DNA of 64,000 nucleotides from Bhargavaea cecembensis (lineage in GTDB: Bacteria > Bacillota > Bacilli > Bacillales_A > Planococcaceae). The first letter of the stretch is position 1. The number at the start of each line of letters is the position of its first letter. The notes beneath the pieces are model-generated. The model did not search any database. It had not been told where the DNA came from and saw only the letters and a list, made by a program, of their open reading frames with translations. The translations under genes were made by a program, and so were the position numbers. This document shows, piece after piece, positions 9,665 through 16,801 of this stretch. The stretch covers positions 250,172-314,171 of the forward strand of contig NZ_LN651373.1 of the NCBI RefSeq assembly GCF_000826125.2, written 5' to 3'.

Positions 9665-9686
9665 GATTCTCCGCCCGCGGAGAATC
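9665..9686 (+). other. perfect hairpin in the post-ger repeat block
   Basis: GATTCTCCGC and GCGGAGAATC form a 10-bp perfect stem with a 2-nt loop. No T-run follows, so a terminator role is uncertain; half of the motif also survives near 5262 in the block before gerA. Confidence 0.6.
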
Positions 9687-9710
9687 AACCAATAATCCAG
9701 CCCTAAAGAA

Positions 9711-9742
9711 AAACCTTCCGGCCCGCCGGAAGGTTCATTTAA
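9711..9742 (+). terminator. terminator of the ger operon
   Basis: AACCTTCCGGC and GCCGGAAGGTT form an 11-bp stem followed by CATTTAAT. It is nearly identical to the hairpin at 5274 and so belongs to a related repeat block. Confidence 0.7.
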
Positions 9743-9801
9743 TGGGCTTGGATCATTTGGAGCGACTGCATCACACGGAGGATGGCGGATTGCTTTATCC
9801 G

Positions 9802-9918
9802 CCAACTGTTGATTAACTATCCGTTGGAAGTCTTAAGAGAATGCTGACCAGACTGTCGCATTTCCGATATACGGATCAATCTGGATTTATCGCAGTATGC
9901 TCCAACTGTTGATTAACT
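9802..9918. repeat. direct pair of CCAACTGTTGATTAACT
   Basis: The 17-bp sequence CCAACTGTTGATTAACT occurs exactly at 9802-9818 and 9902-9918, in the ger-SLH intergenic region. A third exact copy lies at 20814-20830, with a 13-bp inverted copy at 20719-20731. No gene is seen from 9417 to 10101; the stretch holds repeats and terminators only. Confidence 0.85.
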
Positions 9919-9928
9919 CCTAAAAAAA

Positions 9929-10012
9929 GATGAGTGACGCAAAAAGTCGCAAGTGAGACTTAATCGTCCGCGAGTGAGACGCTATCATCCCCAAGTGAGA
10001 CGCTATCCAACC
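9929..10012 (+). repeat. 21-bp tandem repeat array R4
   Basis: Three clear 21-bp units start at 9950 (CAAGTGAGACTT), 9971 (CGAGTGAGACGC) and 9992 (CAAGTGAGACGC), preceded by a degenerate unit (TGAGTGACGC) from about 9929. Lies downstream of the leftward SLH gene. Confidence 0.9.
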
Positions 10013-10056
10013 CCTGACCCTCACCATGCCAGCTCCACCCACCCCGCACGCACATC

Positions 10057-10082
10057 AAAACCCCCTGCCACCAGGCAGGGGG
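10057..10082 (-). terminator. terminator of the SLH gene
   Basis: On the minus strand CCCCCTGCC and GGCAGGGGG form a 9-bp stem followed by TTTT, 20 bp past the SLH-protein stop codon. Confidence 0.85.
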
Positions 10083-10101
10083 TTCATCATTTCACTCACG
10101 A

Positions 10102-11004
10102 TCACTTCGGCACAACCGGATCGGTGTCTCTCACATCGTCCACGGTCACCTGTACCTCGATCACTTCATCTTCCACGCCGTCAATCGTGCCGACCGCCGT
10201 GTACACTCCCGGGTGATTCAGATCCACGCCGCTCAGATCCCAATCCACGTACACTTCGATCGAGACCCCGTTCGTCAGAAGAAGGAACACGGTCTCCGGC
10301 AGTTCCGGCGCGACGCCTTTCATCGTCTCAACCGGATCCGGCTGCTCGATCTCGGCAATCGGGTAGTTGATCATCGCTTCGAATGCACGCACGAGGAACG
10401 AAGCGAGCTGGCCGCGCTTCACCGTTTCCTGCGGGCGGAACAACGTCTCGGTCGTCACGCCATTTTCTTTCAGGATGAGGATCTTCTCCTGCATATCTTT
10501 CGCGGCTTTGTTCAGGTCATTGATCTTCGGCGTCGGCACGTCCTCGAGGTCCTCCAGCGCAAACGCGTTCACGATCACCTTCGCCATCGCATCCCGCTTG
10601 ATCAGCCGGGAAGGGAACACATTGCCGTTCGGGTCGCCGTTGAAGATCCCCGCATCGCGGACGATCAGCGAAAACTTGTACAGCTCCTGGTCCGGGTGGC
10701 TCTTCGGAATATCCTTGAACGCCGGGATCCCGCGGTAGTCATACGTTTCCAGCGTCTCGCCGGTCAAATTCAGCTCGAGCTTCCCGAGCGCCTTGATCAC
10801 GGTCGCCGTCTGCACGTCCTTCGACGACTTGAACGTTCCGTCCGCATAGCCGGTCAAGAGGCCGTAATCCTGTGCCGCCATGATGTTGCTGTAGTGCGCG
10901 TCGTTTTCGTTGATATCCGTGTAACCTGCCGCGGACACCGCCGACGGAAGAAGCGTGCCGGCAGCCAAAACGCCTGCGAGCACCCATTTCGTGAGTGATT
11001 TCAT
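10102..11004 (-). CDS. S-layer homology (SLH) domain surface protein
   Basis: A 300-aa exported protein with a signal peptide (MKSLTKWVLAGVLAAGTLLPSAVSA) and three SLH modules (YTDINENDAHYSNIMAAQDYGLLTGYADGTF; FKDIPKSHPDQELYKFSLIVRDAGIFNGD; NDLNKAAKDMQEKILILKENGV), then a short Ig-like beta domain (about 225-290). SLH modules bind pyruvylated secondary cell-wall polymer and hold the protein on the surface. ATG 11004 is preferred over ATG 11013 because AGAGGA lies 9 nt upstream. A larger SLH protein with the same order (SLH x3 then Ig-like) is at 44608-46317. It is short for an S-layer subunit, so probably an accessory surface protein. Confidence 0.88.
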   Translation of the reverse strand: MKSLTKWVLAGVLAAGTLLPSAVSAAGYTDINENDAHYSNIMAAQDYGLLTGYADGTFKSSKDVQTATVIKALGKLELNLTGETLETYDYRGIPAFKDIPKSHPDQELYKFSLIVRDAGIFNGDPNGNVFPSRLIKRDAMAKVIVNAFALEDLEDVPTPKINDLNKAAKDMQEKILILKENGVTTETLFRPQETVKRGQLASFLVRAFEAMINYPIAEIEQPDPVETMKGVAPELPETVFLLLTNGVSIEVYVDWDLSGVDLNHPGVYTAVGTIDGVEDEVIEVQVTVDDVRDTDPVVPK

Positions 11005-11197
11005 CCTTTGCATTCCTCTATTCTATTAGGGTTGAGATGATTATAGAGTGCGGCGGGGAGGTTGTCCATACACTTTGAAAATATATTTTATGGAAATAAA
11101 ATCCTTGTGGCTTTCGGGAAGAAAAGCCGTCCATTCCCGCCCCGAGACGCCGTACCCGGACCCCGATGCACCCCCGCCCGGACAGCGAAAAAACCGT

Positions 11198-11302
11198 AAG
11201 AGTCCGATTCGGCCTGCTAAGAGACCGATTCTCTCTTTTAAGAGTCCGATTCCTGTTGCTAAGAGACCGATTCTCTCCTCTAAGAGACCGATTCGCCCAC
11301 TT
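11198..11302 (+). repeat. 21-bp tandem repeat array with a different core (5 units)
   Basis: Five exact 21-bp units start at 11198, 11219, 11240, 11261 and 11282, with core AAGAGACCGATTC or AAGAGTCCGATTC and an 8-bp variable tail. Same period as the CGAGTGAGACGC arrays but a different core. Located between the SLH gene promoter side and the 3' end of the VanZ-RDD gene. The stretch 11005-11346 holds no convincing gene. Confidence 0.93.
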
Positions 11303-11346
11303 AGGAAGGAGAGCGGCGAGCTCGGAGCCAAGCGAGACTCTCACCC

Positions 11347-12498
11347 TCACTCCACATCCCGCTGTTCCTCCACACCGGCCGCACGGTCAAAGTAAAACGC
11401 TCTCTTCCCGCGTCCGATCAAAACGACCAGCATATGCACCACGATCACCAGCCAGATCACGGCCTGCAGGACGAGCGCGCCGACGGTCAGCCACGCCGCG
11501 AACATGTACTCCGGCGTCCCGAATGCCGGTTCGTATCCTTCCAGCGCTCGGGCTGCAATCGTTGCCAGCCACGGCAGATAAATTGCCGCCGTCCGCTTCA
11601 GCAAAGCAATCCAAGACGGGACGCCGCCATCCGCACCGGCAAGCCGGATCCGCAGCACCCGCATGCCGATCGTCCGCCCGCGACCGAGCATTGGCACCAC
11701 AAACAGCACGATCAGCAAGCCGGCACTCATGAACACAAACTCCGACACCACACCCGCCGGCAGCACGAGCCCGTACACGATCCACGCAATCCGCACGATC
11801 GCATAGTCCACCACGATCGCCAGCAACTGCGACAGCGGCGGCACGAACCGGAGCTCCTCGATCCGCTCCGACTTCGCCAGCACATCCGCCCGGCTCGGGA
11901 ACAGCGCCAGCAGCACCGGCGCCATGAGGAACCCGAACAGCGCCCCCGTGCTGTTCAAAATCAGGTCATCGACGTCGAACACCCGGTAAGGACAATTGTA
12001 AATCCCGTAAATCCCCGTCAGCTGCGTCACCTCAAAAAACAGTGACAGCCCGAATCCGATGGCAAACGCCCGCTTCCAGAACTTCCGCTCCCGCAGGAAA
12101 TACCGCAAATACACCCCGAGCGGCAGCAACAGGAAGAAATTGAACAACGCCTGCCAAAACGCACTTTCCCGTAACACCGCCGCGTACGTCCCCGGCCGGC
12201 TCAGCACCACACCGCTGCTCCGGATGACATCCCCGACAAAGAAAAACGGAACAAGCGACACATGCTGCGTCCCCGGCTTCTGGAACTGACACGTATCCCG
12301 AACCGACGGCAGGGGCAACAGCACCAAAAACAACGCCGCGATCAAATAAAACACAAACGAATACACGACAACCGTCGTCCAGATGCTGAGGAACCCATAC
12401 TTCCGGTATGTGTAAACCATCCAAGGCACCGTCAACACGAGCGCCCCCAAAAAGAACACCGCTACCGCCGCCAAAAGCGGCGTCTCATATGCAGCCAC
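11347..12498 (-). CDS. VanZ-like / RDD-domain membrane protein
   Basis: A 383-aa polytopic membrane protein. The N-terminal part (about 1-210) has VanZ-like features: a long extracytoplasmic loop with LPLPSVRDTCQF, then NFFLLLPLGVYLRY and the conserved FEVTQLTGIYG...FDVDDLILNSTGALFG. The C-terminal part (about 225-375) is RDD-like (VDYAIVRIAWIVYG, GRGRTIGMRVLRIRL). VanZ proteins are linked to low-level teicoplanin resistance, but most homologues have no known role. GTG start with GGGGGTGGAG upstream; an in-frame ATG lies 4 codons on. It is monocistronic. Confidence 0.8.
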   Translation of the reverse strand: MAAYETPLLAAVAVFFLGALVLTVPWMVYTYRKYGFLSIWTTVVVYSFVFYLIAALFLVLLPLPSVRDTCQFQKPGTQHVSLVPFFFVGDVIRSSGVVLSRPGTYAAVLRESAFWQALFNFFLLLPLGVYLRYFLRERKFWKRAFAIGFGLSLFFEVTQLTGIYGIYNCPYRVFDVDDLILNSTGALFGFLMAPVLLALFPSRADVLAKSERIEELRFVPPLSQLLAIVVDYAIVRIAWIVYGLVLPAGVVSEFVFMSAGLLIVLFVVPMLGRGRTIGMRVLRIRLAGADGGVPSWIALLKRTAAIYLPWLATIAARALEGYEPAFGTPEYMFAAWLTVGALVLQAVIWLVIVVHMLVVLIGRGKRAFYFDRAAGVEEQRDVE

Positions 12499-12581
12499 AG
12501 CTCCACCCCCAATCCCTTCTTATCCATCTTCCCGTCCATCCCGGAAGGAAAACCGCCACTAGAGTGGGCCAAAAGAGAAAA

Positions 12582-12644
12582 GCGTCTCACTCGGATCCAA
12601 AAGCGACACACTCGCGTCCGATTGCGTCTCACTCGCTCACACAC
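12582..12644 (-). repeat. 21-bp tandem repeat array R5 (3 units, inverted)
   Basis: Three 21-bp units (GCGTCTCACTCG, GCGACACACTCG, GCGTCTCACTCG as read on plus) in reverse orientation relative to R1-R4, in the divergent intergenic region upstream of glycerate kinase. Confidence 0.93.
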
Positions 12645-12703
12645 ACATTAAAGGACTCCGCCCACTCCATGTGGAAGACACATACCGAAAGGAGGCCGTT
12701 TTC

Positions 12704-13843
12704 ATGAACATCCTCATCGCCATGGACTCATTCAAAGGCAGCGTCACCTCGCTTGAAGCGGGCGAGGCGGTCGCCGATGGGATCCGCCAGGCAGATCCAT
12801 CTGCTGTCACTCAAATCATCCCGCTCGCCGACGGAGGAGAAGGCACCGTCGAAGCGCTTGTCCGGTCAACCGGCGGCAAGCTCATCCGTACCCATGTAAC
12901 CGGCCCGCTCGGCCAGCCGGTCACCGCCAAGTACGGCCTCCTCGGCGACGCCCGCACTGCCGTCATCGAAATCGCCGAAGCGTGCGGCCTCACCCTCGTG
13001 CCGGAAGAAAAACAAAATCCGCTGCGCACGACCACCACCGGCGTCGGCGAACTCATCCTCGACGCGATTAAAAATGGCGCCCGCTCGCTCATCATCGGCC
13101 TCGGCGGCAGCGCCACGAACGACGCCGGCATCGGCATGCTCCAGGCGCTCGGCTATCGCTTCCTGGATGTTTCCGGTCAAGAAGTGCCGCGGGGCGGGGC
13201 GGCGCTTGGCGCCATCCGGTCGATCGACGCGACCGCTGTCCACCCGTCACTAAAGGGAATCAACATCCAAGTCGCCTGCGACGTGAACAATCCTCTTCAC
13301 GGAGAGCAAGGCGCCGCCCACATATTCGGTCCTCAAAAAGGCGCTGATCCGGAGATGGTCGAGCAGCTGGACAAAGGACTGAAAAACTTCGCCGAAGTCT
13401 TTAAAGAACACTTCGATCTGGACGTCCAGTCCATCCCGGGCGCAGGAGCAGCAGGCGGGCTCGGCGCCGCTCTCGCCGGCCTTCTCGGTGCCGAACTCCG
13501 GAGCGGCATCGACCTCATGCTGGAAGCCGTCAATCTGAGAGAACACCTCCAAACCGCCGACCTTGTCATCACCGGCGAAGGACGGCTCGACGCCCAGTCC
13601 TCCATGGGCAAAACCGCGATGGGCGTCGCCGGCCTTGCCAAAGAGCGGGGAGTGTCGTGCATCGCACTGGCGGGAAGCGTGACAGCGGACGCCGCCGCAC
13701 TGAATGACCTCGGGGTCACCGCGTACTTCTCAATCTTGAATGAACCGACGACACTTGAAGAAGCGATGAACCCGGAGCGCACAAAAGCCAACCTGCAACA
13801 AATCAGCCGCCAATTGATCCGGCTTTACCAGGCGAGAAGATGA
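12704..13843 (+). CDS. glxK: glycerate kinase (GlxK/GarK family)
   Basis: A 379-aa cytosolic kinase that phosphorylates D-glycerate with ATP. Family signatures: N-terminal IAMDSFKGSVTSLEAG, ADGGEGTVEAL, the glycine-rich IIGLGGSATNDAGIGMLQALG, ACDVNNPLHGEQGAAHIFGPQKGA, PGAGAAGGLGAAL and TGEGRLDAQS. Start ATG 12704 follows AAAGGAGG by 8 nt. It stands alone between two repeat arrays and feeds glycerate to glycolysis; no glyoxylate or glucarate genes are adjacent. Whether 2- or 3-phosphoglycerate is formed cannot be decided here. Confidence 0.93.
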   Translation: MNILIAMDSFKGSVTSLEAGEAVADGIRQADPSAVTQIIPLADGGEGTVEALVRSTGGKLIRTHVTGPLGQPVTAKYGLLGDARTAVIEIAEACGLTLVPEEKQNPLRTTTTGVGELILDAIKNGARSLIIGLGGSATNDAGIGMLQALGYRFLDVSGQEVPRGGAALGAIRSIDATAVHPSLKGINIQVACDVNNPLHGEQGAAHIFGPQKGADPEMVEQLDKGLKNFAEVFKEHFDLDVQSIPGAGAAGGLGAALAGLLGAELRSGIDLMLEAVNLREHLQTADLVITGEGRLDAQSSMGKTAMGVAGLAKERGVSCIALAGSVTADAAALNDLGVTAYFSILNEPTTLEEAMNPERTKANLQQISRQLIRLYQARR

Positions 13844-13844
13844 A

Positions 13845-13877
13845 AAAGCAGCTCCCGCAGATGCGGAGAGCTGCTTT
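13845..13877 (+). terminator. terminator of glycerate kinase
   Basis: AAAGCAGCTC and GAGCTGCTTT form a 10-bp stem just after the stop codon; only a short TTT tail follows. Confidence 0.7.
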
Positions 13878-13899
13878 ATAAGTTAACGCCCAATGGAAA

Positions 13900-14004
13900 G
13901 CGACGCACTCGTACTTGATTGCGTCTCACTCGAGGCCAAAAGCGTCTCACTCGCGCCGGCTTGCGTCTCACTCGAGACCGAATGCGACACACTCGCCCTA
14001 TATA
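13900..14004 (-). repeat. 21-bp tandem repeat array R6 (5 units, inverted)
   Basis: Five 21-bp units begin at 13900, 13921, 13942, 13963 and 13984 with cores GCGACGCACTCG or GCGTCTCACTCG. It lies between the convergent ends of glycerate kinase and the NhaC-type gene. Confidence 0.95.
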
Positions 14005-14005
14005 C

Positions 14006-14037
14006 AAAGAAGGCGCCCCGCGCGGACGCCTTCTTTT
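14006..14037 (-). terminator. terminator of the NhaC-type gene
   Basis: AAAGAAGGCG and CGCCTTCTTT flank a GC-rich loop; a U-run follows on either strand. It is 4 bp from the stop codon of the leftward transporter gene. Confidence 0.75.
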
Positions 14038-14040
14038 CCA

Positions 14041-15414
14041 TCACTTTTTGGACAACCCAATCTGCGTCACGCCGCTCAGGATGGTCAGGAACGGGGAGAG
14101 GAGGCAGAAGAGGGCGAACGGCACGTATTCCACCGTGGGCACGCCGAGCACACCGGCGATGAACACACCGGCTACGCCCCACGGAACGAGCGGGTTGATG
14201 ACGGTGCCTGTGTCTTCCAGGGCCCTCGATAGCGTCTTTTTATTGTACCCCAGTTTCGTGTACTGTCCTTCAAACGCCTTCCCCGTGATCAGGATGGACA
14301 AGTACTGCTCGCCGACGAAGAAGTTCAGGCCGATCGCCGTGCAGGCGGTGGCGGAGATCAGGCGGAAGGCAGTCGTCAATCCATTTTCGATCGCCAGCAG
14401 AATCGTCGGGATGATCCCCAGCAAGAACAGCAGTCCGCCCATGCCGAGCGCCAGCAACACGAGCGAGATGGAGAACATCATGCTCTCGATCCCGCCGCCG
14501 GACAGCACCGAGTTCAGCTGCTCGACGTTGCTGTCCATGACGAACCCGGAAAACAGGATGTCGGCCATCCCTTTGAACGTGAGGGACGGGTCATGGACAA
14601 AGGCGATCACCACGCTGCTCACAATCCCGGCGGATAATGTCGGAATCGCGGAGACTTTCATCATCGCCAGAACCGCCACAATGACAAACGGGATAAACGC
14701 GACCGGGCTGATGTAGCTGTACTCCTCCAAAGCCTTCAAAAATGTCGCAATTTCCTCCGTGTTTTGCCCTTTTTCCGGGGATAACAACACAAACACAACA
14801 GCCGTGATCACAAACGCCGGAACCGTCGTCCACATCATATTTTTAATATGTTCAAAGAGGGGAACACCGACGGTTTCGGAGGCAAGGTTTGTCGTTTCCG
14901 AAAGGGGGGACATCTTATCTCCCAGAAAGGCTCCGGACACGATGGCGCCGGCGGTCACGGCCAACGAGGCGTCCAGCGCCGTGGCCATCCCGATGAACGC
15001 CACCCCGATCGTCGCAGCGGTCGTGAACGCACTGCCGATCCCGATCCCGACGATGGAGGTCACGACAAACACGGAGAAATAAAGCGGCAACCCGGAGAAC
15101 AAATGAAACCCGTAAAACATGAGGCTCGGGATCGTCCCGCTCGCCATCCAACTGCTGATCAGCATGCCGATGAAGAAAAAGATATAGACCGCACCGAGCC
15201 CCGAAGCTGCCCCGTTGATCAGCCCTTTTTCAATTTCATGATGGGGAAGGCCCTTGAACCGGCCGTACAGCATCAAGAAAATGATTGAAAAAATGATGGG
15301 CAGATGCGGATTCATCCCGAGCCCGATAATACAAATGCTGATGGAGGCAAAGACCACCAGCAACACCAACACCGCTTCCCAAACCGGCAATTTCAATTTC
15401 GTCGACTGCAGCAT
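14041..15414 (-). CDS. NhaC-family antiporter, T-box controlled (candidate amino-acid transporter)
   Basis: A 457-aa membrane protein with about 12 hydrophobic segments, of the NhaC Na+/H+ antiporter family (GAFLGDKMSPLSETTNLAS and FIGMLISSWMASGTIPSLMFYG are typical). AGGGGGA precedes the ATG. The gene sits behind a T-box leader whose specifier looks like UAC (Tyr). Amino-acid-responsive T-boxes normally control synthetases, biosynthesis or uptake, and NhaC-family genes under tyrosine T-boxes have been predicted to be tyrosine transporters in Bacillales. I infer tyrosine uptake; the plain family annotation would be Na+/H+ antiporter. Confidence 0.85.
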   Translation of the reverse strand: MLQSTKLKLPVWEAVLVLLVVFASISICIIGLGMNPHLPIIFSIIFLMLYGRFKGLPHHEIEKGLINGAASGLGAVYIFFFIGMLISSWMASGTIPSLMFYGFHLFSGLPLYFSVFVVTSIVGIGIGSAFTTAATIGVAFIGMATALDASLAVTAGAIVSGAFLGDKMSPLSETTNLASETVGVPLFEHIKNMMWTTVPAFVITAVVFVLLSPEKGQNTEEIATFLKALEEYSYISPVAFIPFVIVAVLAMMKVSAIPTLSAGIVSSVVIAFVHDPSLTFKGMADILFSGFVMDSNVEQLNSVLSGGGIESMMFSISLVLLALGMGGLLFLLGIIPTILLAIENGLTTAFRLISATACTAIGLNFFVGEQYLSILITGKAFEGQYTKLGYNKKTLSRALEDTGTVINPLVPWGVAGVFIAGVLGVPTVEYVPFALFCLLSPFLTILSGVTQIGLSKK

Positions 15415-15424
15415 TCGAATTCCC

Positions 15425-15655
15425 CCTTAAAAAAGCGCACAAAAAAAGCCCTTCTCCACATAGGGACGAAGAGGCTTCGCGGTACCACCCTAATTGGCAA
15501 GACAAGCTTGCCCTCTCAAAAGATCATCTGCATTATTCAAGCAGGTGTAATTCACTTTGGTTCCGCTCGGATTCGCACCAACCATCCGATCTCTTTCTTC
15601 TGCAGGAATTCAAAGCTACTGCGTCTGCCAACAGATTCTTGTGCTCATATTTGTG
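15425..15655 (-). promoter_or_regulatory. T-box riboswitch leader, probable tyrosine specifier
   Basis: Read on the minus strand, the leader has the T-box sequence AGGGTGGTACCGCG (15478-15491). It is followed by a hairpin (AAGCCTCTTC...GAGAAGGGCT) and seven U residues as terminator. The distal Stem I element AGAGATCGGATGGTTGG...GAATCC lies near 15570-15595. The 3' side of the specifier loop reads GUGAAU-UAC-ACC, giving codon UAC (15547-15549). The T-box family is certain; the specifier assignment is by eye, and AUU (Ile) in a shifted register is the main alternative. Confidence 0.9.
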
Positions 15656-15659
15656 CTAA

Positions 15660-15688
15660 AGTGTACGGCGGGAGCAGGGATTTGTCAA
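15660..15688 (-). promoter_or_regulatory. sigma-A promoter of the T-box transcript
   Basis: TTGACA (15688-15683) and TACACT (15665-15660) on the minus strand are separated by exactly 17 bp, placing the start of RNA a few bases before the T-box Stem I. Confidence 0.85.
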
Positions 15689-15711
15689 CAAGGGATCCGG
15701 TTCTCCCACTA

Positions 15712-15748
15712 AAACAGGGCATCTGCCGGAACGGCGGATGCCCTGTTT
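15712..15748. terminator. hairpin at the end of the FAH operon
   Basis: AAACAGGGCATC and GATGCCCTGTTT form a 12-bp perfect stem with an inner GCCG/CGGC pairing. It lies between the promoter of the NhaC gene and the end of the leftward catabolic operon and could terminate the latter. Confidence 0.7.
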
Positions 15749-15753
15749 CAGGA

Positions 15754-15876
15754 GTTGCTTACCCTGGAATAAAAGCGGCTTACTCGAGGGCGAAAGCGGC
15801 TCACTCGCGCCGGATTGCGGCTCACTCGAGAGCGAAAGCGGCTCACTCGCACCGGATTGCGGCTTACTCGCTTTCC
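15754..15876 (-). repeat. 21-bp tandem repeat array R7 (about 6 units, inverted)
   Basis: Units begin at 15754 (degenerate), 15775, 15796, 15817, 15838 and 15859 with core GCGGCTCACTCG or GCGGCTTACTCG. Alternate units have tails ending GCGAAA and CCGGATT, giving a 42-bp higher-order period. The core variant (GCGGCT for GCGTCT) is private to this array. It runs up to the stop codon of the FAA-hydrolase gene. Confidence 0.95.
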
Positions 15877-15878
15877 CC

Positions 15879-16781
15879 TTACTTCACCCGATTCCTCAGC
15901 ACCCCAAGCCCTTCAATCTCCAGCTCCACTTCATCCCCAGCTTTCAGCCATGGCTGGACGTCCGGGCCGGCTTCGAGGATGCAGCCGGTTCCGACGGTGC
16001 CGGAGCCGATGATGTCTCCGGGGTAGAGGGTGGTGCCGGATGAGGCACGTTCGATCATTTGGCCGAAGGAGTAGTAGATGTCTTTGAAGTTGCCTTCGGA
16101 TAATTGTTTGCCGTTGATGTGGGCGGTCATTTTCAGGTCGTACCGGTCGCCTGTCCGATGGGCCTCCAGTTCATCTTTCGTGACAATGTACGGTCCGATG
16201 GAGGTGGCGGCGTCTTTTCCTTTGGCGGGTCCGAGGCCGACTTGCATTTCCTGCATCTGCAAGTCGCGGGCCGACCAGTCGTTCAGGATGGTGTAGCCGA
16301 AAATGTACTCATCGACATCCGCTGCCTTGATGTTGCGTCCTTCTTTACCGATCACGGCGGCGATCTCTAGTTCGATATCAAACATCTCGCAGCCGGGCGG
16401 AATTTCCACTTCCTGATCCGGGCCGTGGATCGACTGGTGATTGGAGAAGTAAAACACCGGGATTTCGTACCATTTCGGATGGACTGTCAGCCCGCTTTGC
16501 TTGGAGGCGTTGAGCAGGTGCTGCTCGAAGGCCATGAAGTCCCGGACGCTGGCCGGGTTCGGAAGGGGAGCGAGGAGCCGGACATCTTCCAGGTCGTACC
16601 CTTCCTCCGTACTGCTCTGTTCCTTCAATGCAGGCAATGCCTCGCCGCTATGGCGAATGAACTCAAGCATCGTTCGGATCTCCGTCCCGTTCACTTCATG
16701 TGAGACCGGATAAACCTTTCCGCCGTCCGTCCATCCGGCCTGCGGTTGGTTGTCTTGGTATACAAACGTCACGAATTTCAA
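15879..16781 (-). CDS. fumarylacetoacetate hydrolase (FAH) family protein
   Basis: A 300-aa member of the FAA hydrolase family. Motifs: VRDFMAFEQH, the metal-binding acidic run CEMFDIELEIAAVIGKEGRNI, FGYTILNDWSARDLQ and YPGDIIGSGTVGTG. Such enzymes cleave C-C bonds of acylpyruvates or decarboxylate oxo-acids using Mg2+/Mn2+. TTG start at 16781 with GGAGGAG 6 nt upstream. It is the last gene of a leftward operon with a symporter, a cyclase-family hydrolase and a TrmB-type regulator, suggesting degradation of an imported organic acid. The substrate cannot be named from the sequence. Confidence 0.9.
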   Translation of the reverse strand: MKFVTFVYQDNQPQAGWTDGGKVYPVSHEVNGTEIRTMLEFIRHSGEALPALKEQSSTEEGYDLEDVRLLAPLPNPASVRDFMAFEQHLLNASKQSGLTVHPKWYEIPVFYFSNHQSIHGPDQEVEIPPGCEMFDIELEIAAVIGKEGRNIKAADVDEYIFGYTILNDWSARDLQMQEMQVGLGPAKGKDAATSIGPYIVTKDELEAHRTGDRYDLKMTAHINGKQLSEGNFKDIYYSFGQMIERASSGTTLYPGDIIGSGTVGTGCILEAGPDVQPWLKAGDEVELEIEGLGVLRNRVK

Positions 16782-16801
16782 ATGCGTCTCCTCCTATGGC
16801 G

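Noticed and set aside
10213-10998. Long frame antisense to the SLH gene
   Set aside because: Arg/His-rich composition typical of antisense reading; the SLH protein on the other strand is well supported.
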